Source of the DNA: Chrysopilus asiliformis
Lineage: Eukaryota > Arthropoda > Insecta > Diptera > Rhagionidae
Assembly (NCBI GenBank): GCA_964034945.1
Contig: OZ035961.1
Coordinates: 13,717,243 to 13,781,242, forward strand
Direction: 5' to 3'
Length of the DNA: 64,000 bases
Below are positions 24,903 to 34,618 of the stretch, in pieces. Positions within the stretch are counted from its first letter, which is position 1. The number at the start of each line of letters is the position of its first letter. The position numbers were made by a program, and so were the translations under genes. The notes under the pieces were generated by a model. It ran no database searches and was not told where the DNA came from. It was given only the letters and a program-made list of their open reading frames with translations.

Positions 24903-25394
24903 TAAATAACTAAAACTTTCTTGGTAAATCTCGGTCAATCTCCTACACAAAGATTTTGCTAGCATTATAATTCACACATCCGAAAATTTTTCTACAATAG
25001 TTAAGCAAATATACTCCGTATGATGAAGATTAATGAAAATTTATTAAAGTTTGGGGAATTTACACATGGTTCCTTGCCGAAACAAGACAACATTTTAAAT
25101 GATCGATGTTTGGGAAGAACACAAAAAGTAACTGGCGATGAAGCATGCAACTTGCGAAAAAAAGCATTTTAATGAATTTTAGTTTTTAACCTTAAGTTAA
25201 CCAAATATTAAAACTAAGCAATGGTCCATGCCAAATCAATTTGCAGATTTTTATTTTTGACATCATTGATTTGGTATGAAATATTTCATATCAGTTTTCC
25301 GTATTAAATTCACAGCATGTGACAAAATTTTTGACCAGTTTCATAACGAAATCTCTTGTAATGAAATTCCTGTTACAAATGAATTAGTTTTTGG
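24903..25394. other. AT-rich intergenic DNA
   Basis: Nothing recognised between the family A and family B copies. Confidence 0.5.
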
Positions 25395-25612
25395 GGATCT
25401 TCTCGAAAACGGTGAGTCCCATTGAAGAATTTATTAAGACAAAATGTGTTTAGAATATGGTTTTACATAACCCTTACATACATAAAAATCCAATCGCACT
25501 ACCGTCTCCCATACAAATGAAAAATTTTCTGTTAAAATTCGGACTATTATCATATAGAGAATTCGACGATTGCTCCTTGGGAATTGTAGCTTTTTTATGT
25601 TTAAATTGTGAA
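25395..25612 (+). mobile_element. family B, copy 3 (3' part)
   Basis: Only the 3' portion of the family. It has the CTCGAAAACGGTGAG block, then CGACGATTGCTCCTTGGGAA, the terminal hairpin and the TTATGTTT end. Its 5' half and microsatellite are missing. Confidence 0.5.
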
Positions 25613-28399
25613 ATATTTTAATATTAAGGAAAGAAAATTAAATTCCGCCGACCACTAAAATCAATAGAAAATCACTTGTCAAACGTTAACAATTTTATTT
25701 AGTTGAAAAAATACCTAATTTTCAAACAAAAGAAATTTCTTTTTACAAACTTTTTACGGTATAATTGAAAAGATTCATTTTATACGAAACAATTTAAATC
25801 AATTATTCACGTTAAGCGACAAAATTAAGACAATGCTTTAATTATCCAATTTTCGCATGTAATTATGAAAATTTCAAACGATATTAATCGATAAATGTTG
25901 ACGATGGCGCTATTAGTGAGGACGGCGAAGGGGAAAAGACACGTGGAGATGTTAAAACTTTGTTTGAAAAACGAACGCAAAATTTTCTAATTAAAACAAT
26001 GTCCCATTAAATTGTCTAAAGATTAATTAAAAATTATGAAACCATTACAGAATAATTATTTCCTTTCATCGAGCTAATTACAATCGTTAAAATATACCCC
26101 ACAGTCTTTGCCCATTCTAATATTGTGAGATGATAAAGTCGTTGATGGGGAACACAAGGGGGGTATTTGATGTACAGATATTCCTTGTATACAAAAAGGT
26201 TCCTTTGACTTTATTGTTCGAATGTTGCTCCAGTTTCCTTTCATTTCATCCCTCCCGGTCTTGAAATCCTGTAAATTGGCATTATTTCATTTTATTTTAC
26301 TTTATTTTTGGGGGTAACGTTAATTAGACTAAAACTTTGCCACCCAGGTTATTGTGAACAAACACCAAGAAGTACTAAATAGCAATAATTAAGCAAAAAT
26401 TTTCTTTTCATTACATAATCCTTAAATAGCGACAACAACACGGGATAGATATGTACAATGGTGGGTAACATTTTCAGCGTATAGTCGGATGGTACCGAGG
26501 CTGGGGTGCCAAATCCGGGAAAGAAATAGAATAGGTGGAGGAAATTAAGGTGCCCAGACAACCCTTAATGCCACAGTATCCTTAATGAGTAAAATACATA
26601 TAGACGATTCTGTATAAAGCTGAAAAAGAAACCAGAGTGTGAGTGTGGCTGTAAATAATTTGAATTGTTGTTTTTTAGTCACTTAATTGAAAACAATGAA
26701 GACAAAGGCTAAAACAATTACGCAACAGACAAATCCTTAATTTTCTATTTTGTTATACTACATTTAACCACTATATGCTATACGAATCAGTATACATAGG
26801 TACGTTGAAATGTTGTGTTTTGGCGGTAATGGTGTGGGTAATTTACGTGACAAACGACGGTGAAGGAGTTAAAGAATACTTGGGCATTCGGTTGACATCA
26901 GGGTCGAACTTTGGTTCTAAAATTAGAAGAGTTAATCTTATTTTGTAAGTGTTATTCATTATTAGTTTATAATAAGGGTTTTCTTTCCCATTTTCCATAA
27001 AATAATTGGTTCAAGTTATTTATTAATAATTAATTAAAGTTTGTGGATCGACAATTTTTTAAATTTTTTTTTATAAAGTTTGGATTAAATTGATCTAATT
27101 GGTCATCAATTTGGAAAAACGAATTCAAAATCTTATAATTGGTGTTTGATTTATAGTTGTATATGATCGGCGTTTCGATTAAGATTTTGTAACATTACTA
27201 AAAGTACCATTTTATTGCTAACATCGTCGTGTCTTTGAAGTGGTTTTTTTAAACTGACAACTTAAGTTTTTCATTTAATGTTTAAGTGGATAAATGTTTT
27301 AAACAACTAGTTTCAAAACACAAAATAACTACAAATAGTTTAAAAATATCAGTAAAAAATAATATTTTTTCTTTCAAATATCTCGAGAACGCGAAGAGGT
27401 GTTAAAGAAAAAAAAATTAGGAAATTTGATTTTCTTTAATTTTTATTAAATGATTTTTTTCTTAAGTGCGCATAATTTTCGAAAACTAAGAAATGAAGAC
27501 ATGATTTTTTTCTTGGTATAAAATATCCGCATGACAAAAACCAAATTAAAAAATAACTCCTGGATCCCGATGGTCTAATCCGCGCCTGGAATTTAGGTCA
27601 GTTGAATAGCCTCAGTGAATACTGATTGTATGCGGAATAATGAGGAGAAAAATTGCTAAAAATTTGAGAAAGGAGAGTATTTTGTCTGCAATTAATTCAT
27701 TAACACAGAAAGTAAAATAAAGATGTCTCGTACAGTGCATACAAACACCATGGAAACATGATATATTCACAAATTACTGTGTTATTGATATAGAGTGGCA
27801 ATGTATAAAAAATAACCCCATTAAAGAAAAATTCGGTAGAACAATTTTAGAATACTGGTTCAAATACGAGGAAAAACGGATAGTTTATAAAATATGTACA
27901 AAAATATATGTTTTAAAACTTTTTTTTCCCGCAACACCACTAGAAGTTTTCCACCCGTACCAAAAAAAAACCTTTAAAAATATGAAATTATCTGGAAGAA
28001 AGAAAAGAACGGGGTAACAAGTAAGAGCAGGAGATAAACATAAAAAAACCCACCGGCAAGTAACAAAAAGAAAAGTGGAAAACATAATTTCCTTATGATT
28101 GCATCGATAACTATATTCCCTCACTTCGTTGAAATCATTCAAAAATCCTAAAATTGTTGAGATTTGTTCATTGCCACAAGGCGTATATAGTGTAAAGTTG
28201 CAAAATTACCCCTTATTAGTTCCAGCCTCTATTGGTGTGAAATACTGACTTCCTGCAAGGACGAAAGGGATGCAAGAAAATTAAGTATGCCAAAGAAGAA
28301 ACCGTTCTGTATCACGATGGCAGAATAATGTGTGTATTGAGGGTGAAAAATTTTATTGTGGCGAAAATCATAATTTCGCACTTATGTGTTGACAAAAGA
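25613..28399. other. upstream intergenic DNA of msh
   Basis: AT-rich, with no repeat family from this window and no coding sequence. Possible regulatory DNA, but no specific site can be supported. Confidence 0.45.
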
Positions 28400-29291
28400 C
28401 GCGACTCTTCTCGTACTATGCGTCTATGCTGCCAACATAATTTTCTCTCGAAAGTACTCGATATCACTATTGACTTAGAGGCGATGTTTTCCTAGTATTT
28501 GTGTATACGAGAAAATGCAGACAGTAAGGCATGCCAGTGAGCCATCCCAGACAGGACGTCCCCATATTATTATTATGCTCGGGCAATTAAATTTCTTGTA
28601 TGAGATATACCCGAAAAACCAATAACACAAAATCGTATTCCAAAAAACACACCAACGAAATTTTTTCCAACACAATGACGGAAGAAAACACCGCTACAGT
28701 GTATGCATATTGGCATACTATCGCGCTGGTACCACACACAAGCGCTGGCAACCACCCGCCCCATTCTCAAAAGTACCAATCGCGCCACAATAGATGGTGG
28801 CTAGATGGCTGCTAGTTGACGGATAGAAATCTCTGTATACGAATATATTTATTTCTTCACTTTGTGACCACATGTTCAGTGCACCGCACCGCTATGTACA
28901 AAAGTGTAGTACAATTTGGTTCGGTCACCATATTCCATTCCAGTGTACTGGATGGGATTTGGAGGAAGTACTTGCGCACTCATCCAGAAGTGCTCGCTTT
29001 CCCTACTTTATAGTGGAATCTTCGCTGCGTCGTTGTATATAGATTTCCCCGGCTACCAAAGTACATAGTGGCGACTTCCATTGGTAGAGCTGGTGTGGAA
29101 GTCGAAGGCGGAGCTACTGGTACATCTGGTAACTTGTGGCAAATTCGAAGACTTGCCGATACCACACCTCCTTTGGCGCTAGGGTGAAGTCTTGAATCCG
29201 GTTTTGGTAGCCAGAAAGATAGACTTCGGTGGTGATCTTGCCCTACCCACCGAAATATCGCGTACGGCTGAGATTTGAGTGAAACCAGTTG
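28400..29291. other. msh promoter-proximal region
   Basis: This stretch is less AT-biased than the surrounding DNA and free of the recognisable repeat families, which fits a conserved promoter-proximal region. Several short ORFs cross it on both strands but none resembles a known protein. I could not assign individual factor sites. Confidence 0.35.
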
Positions 29292-29326
29292 TTAGTTGTA
29301 CACCAGTCGTGATCTCGATTAGACGT
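29292..29326 (+). promoter_or_regulatory. candidate DPE-type core promoter of Drop/msh
   Basis: TTAGTT at 29292-29297 is one base off the insect initiator TCAGTT. If its A (29294) is +1, the hexamer AGACGT at 29321-29326 lies exactly at +28 to +33 and matches the downstream promoter element RGWYVT perfectly. I see no TATA box about 30 bp upstream. DPE-driven, TATA-less promoters are common in insect homeobox genes. This start would give a 533-nt leader. Short motifs in a single sequence are weak evidence. Confidence 0.4.
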
Positions 29327-29826
29327 TTTCTTGTATTCTTGTTAGACGCAACAACCACACTGTGTTGAAAGGGTTTCTAGGTTAGAATTGTGTCAAATTC
29401 ACGTTTTAGCTGATATCGATTAACAGTATTGTAGTACTTGATATCAAATAGGATCATCAATTTATAGCAAATTAGTGAGTTCTCATCGTGTGATATTGCT
29501 TTTTGACCTCTGATTAATGAGAATAATTAATCGCATTGAAGTGACATGGTATAACTATCGTGTTTATTATCACTAAATTGCAATGGATTAAACTAAGTGT
29601 TGAAAATCTCAGATAATATTGGAGGAAAAAAAATTATTGATTATTTATTGCAAATTTTGTTTTGCATCTACAAACAAATGATTAACAGACAGTGATGTGC
29701 AAAAATCCTACATGGTGAAAACTATAAAAATTTAAGTTGATTGAAAAAAATCATCAAACAAAAAAAAATTGTTTAACAAAAAAATTTAAATAGAACGACA
29801 AAGGTTTAAGTAAATTAACAACATTT
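29294..29826 (+). promoter_or_regulatory. probable Drop/msh 5' leader with short upstream ORFs
   Basis: AT-rich sequence between the candidate start site and the coding ATG. It contains several short ATG-initiated ORFs that end before the main start. The longest is 19 codons at 29517-29576. Others are only 2 to 7 codons long, for example around 29583, 29679, 29694 and 29711. No splice acceptor close to the ATG stands out, so I treat it as contiguous with exon 1. The extent depends on the uncertain start site. Confidence 0.4.
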
Positions 29827-30574
29827 ATGATAAAATCATCAGGAATGACAGTGACTGCTGTACGAACGACAATGACGAGCCCGACGGTTCCGCCACAACA
29901 GAAATCCAGCAGAATTAGTAATTTCAGTGTTGCATCACTGCTAGCTGATACAAGGCCGAAAAGTCCAGCTGAACCAGTTGAACTTATACTACCCACAAAT
30001 CTCTCATCACATAACAACAATAGTAATAATAATAGTAGCAATCATAGCCATTTACATAGCACTAGCAATAGTCAGCCAACATTGCCAAATCATCTCAACA
30101 ATCATCATCATCACAGTAGTCATCATCATAGCCATCCGCATCATCTGCCCAGCTCGTCACCAGTATCGTCACATCCGGAAAGTAGTCATAGTCTAACCAA
30201 AAATGAACGCAATACACCGCATAGTTCCGCTGAGTCGGAAATTGACTACGATTCGAATCAGGAGGAGGATTCCATTGTCGATATCGAGGATGTTAACAAT
30301 GATTCGCGATCGACACCTGGTCTAGATAGTAAATCACCGCCGGCTGGCAATCTTTCGACAACAACACCCTCATCGCAGATCCTGACGTCATCAGCATTGG
30401 CCGGACATGTCCCGATTCGGCCGACCCCTTTCAGTGCATTAGCGGCAGCGGCGGCCGCTTGGGGTGGAATCGGGGGTGCAGTGCCGTGGCCAGCGGCTGC
30501 CAGACAAATGCCACCCTTTGGACCGCCAGGACTATTTCCAGGGCAGGGTTTCGGACCCGGTGGAGTCGGTGGAG
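29827..30574 (+). CDS. Dr: Drop/msh (Msx-class homeobox) coding exon 1
   Basis: First coding exon, 249 codons plus one base, of a nuclear homeodomain transcription factor. In flies msh patterns the dorsal neuroectoderm and muscle progenitors and acts mainly as a repressor. Visible features: residues 33-40 FSVASLLA, an eh1-type Groucho-binding motif followed by the Msx-typical ADTRPKSP; a His/Asn/Ser-rich low-complexity tract at about 62-120; an acidic patch at about 135-155; and 201-214 PFSALAAAAAAWGG, the conserved Msx Ala-rich motif. The exon ends at a strong donor (GGAG|GTGAGT) in phase 1. Reading on into the intron hits a stop after three codons. I start at the first in-frame Met. Met7 has a better initiation context (GGAATGA against TTTATGA) and is a possible real start. 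Exon 2 lies 29.4 kb downstream. Family identity is very secure; the exact start is less so. Confidence 0.95.
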
Positions 30575-31256
30575 GTGAGTCGTAATTGTGCTTTTATTTT
30601 TATGGCTACCGAGGGTCAGTTACCGGGATTTCTTGTAAATTTTAAAGTCATGTTTGAACTGATAAATTGGGGCTCTTGAATTGTTTTGGATGAATTTGTT
30701 AGTGTAAACGACTTTAATAGATGAATTGTTATCATCTTAAAAAATTTTTTTTTGTAGAAGCTAGTCATGGAAAAAGACCTCATAATTTAACCTTTGATTA
30801 ATGTTTTCAGAATTTAAATTTGTTTTAATTTTATTTAAAAGTGCGAAAAACTCATTACATATTTTTTTTTTAAATCCTCAGACCATAAATTTTTCAAAAA
30901 AAAGTGGAATTTTTTAACGAATTTTTAAAATTTTTTTTCACGAGATTGTGTTCATCATTGTAGTAAGGGACAGTTTACAATTGCGATTATTACCGAAATT
31001 TCTCTTCTTTCTCTCGGAGAACTTACTCTGCGACATTTATGCTTGTATCGTTAAAAAAGTTTACTTAACAAAAATGCTCAGAATAGGAATTTATTTTATC
31101 TCAACTAGCACGTTTTGGCATCTTGTCTTAACGTATTGGGCCCTACTTGATGAAACGGAGCAACTCTGATGTAGAACGGATGTAGAACCTAAATATATTT
31201 ATAAATAGTATTGTTGTAATCCTTCTGGCCAGTTGACATAAGGCTAGTTTCAGCAG

Positions 31257-31304
31257 CTAGCATCCAGGACAAAAGTTGGAAATTTCCAACTGGTGTGATG
31301 CTAG
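31257..31304. repeat. compound hairpin with an 18-bp perfect palindrome
   Basis: CTAGCATC (31257-31264) pairs with GATGCTAG (31297-31304). Inside lies AGTTGGAAATTTCCAACT (31274-31291), a perfect palindrome. CAGTTG and CAACTG occur further out. It resembles a very short foldback element. Confidence 0.6.
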
Positions 31305-31889
31305 TAAAAATAACAACTGACAATGTATTAGTTATGTCCTAGGATAATACAGCTGTAGTATTGGTTATTATACTACACGGTTAAAAATTTATGGATTTAT
31401 ATGAATAATTTTTTGTTTATCAAGATCTTTTATATCAAATTGGTTACAAATCAATTCCGATATCTTTATCATAATTTTAGCGTACATTGTATAAAATGTT
31501 ATGGCTTTTTTATATGTATTACTCAGTGAAACCGTTTTCCTTGTATCCTTAGGGTAAAAATACGCATCATCAACATGCGTCAAAAATAGTTTAATTTTAA
31601 CTTTTTAGAGTAAGTTTACGTGGATTTGGTAAATTTAAAATTACATGATCAAAAAGTTAGGACCTTAAAGGGTACTCTAAAAACTTTTTGTCTAACTTTA
31701 CTTTATTAAAGGAAGTAAATATACAAACTGAAGTGTAATTTACGGTTACCGGTTAAATGTTTCAATTAAAAAACATTTGAGAGGCTTTGGAGTAGTATTT
31801 TTTCTCGCTTTTTCAGTAGGAGTAATATTTTTTCTCGCTTTCTTTTAGATTTTAGTTATAAAATTATCGATTTTTACTTATATATTGTA

Positions 31890-32213
31890 CTAGCTTGCAT
31901 ACCCGTCGTTGCCGGGTTAAGTTTTTTCAAATTTTTTTTATGGTCTATGTTGGAGTTAAACTTCAGGCCAATCGGCTCGGTAGTTTCCCCTCGAAAGGGT
32001 AACATATAGGAAGAGCTAAGTTTCGAGATCACTTTACCCCCTCCCGTTACTCCCCCTACCCCTCGCGCTTATTTCCATATGCCTATGTTGGAACCAGAAC
32101 TACCACAGACACTCATGCCAAATTTCAAGTCAATCGGTTCAGCCGTTTTTCCGTGAAAGAGGAACAGACAGACAGACAGACAGACACCAACTCATTTTTA
32201 TATATTAGTGTGT
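31890..32213 (-). mobile_element. Helitron-like family A, copy 3
   Basis: Short 324-bp minus-strand copy. Its 3' end, CTAGCTTGCATACCCG on the + strand, carries the standard hairpin and is preceded by A. Its 5' end has the TATATATTAGTGTG block with one substitution in the terminal TC. The microsatellite is CAGACAGACAGA on the + strand. Confidence 0.65.
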
Positions 32214-32243
32214 TTAAGTTTATATGTGTTGTAAAAACTTCTG

Positions 32244-32317
32244 CTTCGGTCAGGATTCGAACCTCTAACTTCATCATTAAAAGGCTAGTAGGTATCCAAC
32301 TGCGTTAATCGGTTAAT
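32244..32317 (-). pseudogene. degenerate tRNA-Lys-like sequence (tRNA pseudogene or SINE head)
   Basis: On the minus strand there is a perfect B-box GGTTCGAATCC (32253-32263) and an A-box-like TAACGCAGTTGG (32297-32308, one mismatch). Between them is a CTTTTAA loop that would place a TTT (Lys) anticodon. The anticodon and T stems do not pair well, so it is not a functional tRNA. It lies 30 bp from the 5' end of a family A copy. Confidence 0.45.
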
Positions 32318-34016
32318 TTACATAAACGTCGACAGAAATGCGACTTTTTACGAATTTTTGTCGTATTTTTACCAATTGAAATGTAATTTTACAATTTTCT
32401 ACAGTGTATTTATTTAAAAATCTTTTAAAATAACCACAATATCGACCACTAAAATTTTTCATTTTACTTTGGATTTTGATCCTAAATAAAATTATTATTG
32501 TTTCCTCAACTAATAATTTTTCCACATTATTTATCAACAAAATCTTTTTTAAAACCTAGTCCAATTATGCTGAAAAGTGTGATCGTAATCATCTCAATGT
32601 AGGTGACAATAATAATGTTAATCGATTGTATAAATTCCGCATAAATTGTAATCGTCACAATATCATCATTTACACGGCATACCAAAAACAACAACAATAA
32701 ATTCAATACAATTGTTATGTTGTTACATCAACAATGGCCGCGTAAATTGAGCCAATTATAAGTGAGACTCGCTTCATTCACAATGGCGCGCGTGGTTTTG
32801 TCGGCGAGGAAGTATGAAAAAAAAATCAGAAAAAAAATTCCAATTACGGATATTCAAGGTATTATTATCAGTAAATAGATACCCTTCGCATTCTATATAA
32901 AAGTAGGTACCTTCGTTATTATATCTGCTGAATTCGACAATAATAAACACTGATAAATGCTACAGTATAGGTACCTTTAATAGCGTGTCAGTGTAGGTAC
33001 CTTTAATGTTGAAAAGGGGAACCGTCAAATGTGTGTATTAGTCACTTATGAAATTGGCTGCTATTTTGATGTTAAAAAGCTCGTGCTTTAATAAATCTAA
33101 ATCGTTCAGTAATTTGGACAGGTAAATTGCGTTGAATATTTGTTTCTTTAATGCATAAAGAATGAAGAGTTGACATTTATTCTAATTGGATTACTCTACT
33201 ATTGTATTTACTTTGATTTCAAATTACAATTTTTTTCTGAACATGTTTAGAATTAATTACTGATGATTTTAATTAAAATGAAAATAAGATAAGCCAGACA
33301 CTGAAGAATTGTTATCGAGTAATTTTTCAAATATATTTATGAAAAATATGCAAATCGGGAGTAGATTTTTTTTTCATAAACAGCTGTTTATTTGGTTTCA
33401 CTATCTTGAAGAACATTTTTATTGTGACTATATTTCTTAAAGTAGCCATAATTAATAATTACCAATTAATCTTAGAAAAACAAATCATATTATTTTCTAT
33501 AAATTTGCATTTTAAACTGTTGAGATCATTTTCAGCCAGCTTTCGAATTACTTTAAATTTAATAGTTTGATTATTTTAATGCGGCTTTCGGGTAAAGATC
33601 AAACGATATCTTTGATGTGTTGCTACCAAACACACAAAAAAAATGTTTATGTAAAAAATTGATTGACTCATAAAGTGAGTAAATATTATTATATTAAAAA
33701 ACGATTTAATTTTATTGTTGATTTCCGGATTTGATAAATTTTGAATTTGTAATTAAATGGCAAAAGGTATCGTTAATTTTTTTTTTTAAAACAATAAATG
33801 TTGCTATCGTGGGATAATTCATGTTCTATGATTTTTCTAGAGATTTTTTGAGGAGTGAAAATCTTTAATTTATTGTCTTTTTTCTCAATAGCAATATGGG
33901 CCTTTGGAGCTGTCCATTAAATTTGTTACACTTTTAGGCGGAGAAGGGGGCGCTAGTGTGATTTGTGGCATTAAACACTACACAAAAAAATCCTGCAAAA
34001 ATTGTGATGTAAAACT
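32318..34016. other. intron stretch without features
   Basis: AT-rich. Repeated GTAGGTACCTT words near 32900-33000 are the only local pattern. Confidence 0.5.
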
Positions 34017-34288
34017 CACTCAGAAAAATGTCCAGGTCAACTTTTTGTCAGGTTAACTCTGACCTTACAGAGGTGTCTGTAAGCCAGCTAGCGGTCAGAG
34101 TTAACCTATCTAAGGTCAACTCGTGCAGCTCCCAATGCCCTACTTCACCTGCTGGTGGCTTAATTTCCGAATTTCTCCGACCACAGGTCAACTCAGTTTT
34201 ACTTGCCCACATGCAGGCGAACGCGCGCCTGCCCGAGGCCAATTACGCCGTGTGTAGGTCGTCGAGTTAGCCTCCATTTTTCTGAGTG
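34017..34288 (-). mobile_element. TA-type MITE family G, copy 2 (272 bp)
   Basis: Same length and sequence as 17299-17570 but inverted, with about two substitutions. The right edge has TA; the left edge has CT, so the target duplication has mutated or this end is imprecise. It lies in the msh intron 3.4 kb after exon 1. Confidence 0.85.
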
Positions 34289-34361
34289 TAGAGTGTTGTA
34301 AAACTAGACAAGCTTTTCTCTCTTAAAAAATTTCCTGACATTCAGTATATCTTTACGGTAC

Positions 34362-34423
34362 ATTTTCTTTCGACCTTCTTGCGTAGAGTAGAGTAAATTT
34401 TCTTTCGACCTTCTTGCGTAGAG
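34362..34423 (+). repeat. 27-bp direct duplication
   Basis: The word starting ATTTTCTTTCGACC and ending GCGTAGAG occurs at 34362-34388 and 34397-34423, 35 bp apart, with no mismatch. Confidence 0.8.
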
Positions 34424-34560
34424 AAAGTTCAGAAATTACTTAATTCAGCTAACGACTAAACTTTGAAACAGTCTTACATTCAATGTTTTGCCTTCCGTTT
34501 ACTCCCTTTGAGGTCTTAAAATACAATTCTTCGTCGTTAAGTGCTTTCTCGAAACTCCTT

Positions 34561-34618
34561 TAAAAAAAAGAAAAAAAAGAAAAAAAAAGATAAAAAAGAA
34601 AGAGAAAAAGAAAAAAAT
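34561..34618 (+). repeat. A-rich purine tract
   Basis: About 58 bp of A runs punctuated by single G residues. Low-complexity sequence. Confidence 0.85.

Noticed and set aside
32244..32317. Functional tRNA-Lys gene
   Set aside because: Anticodon and T stems contain several mismatches; only the Pol III boxes and loop are well kept.
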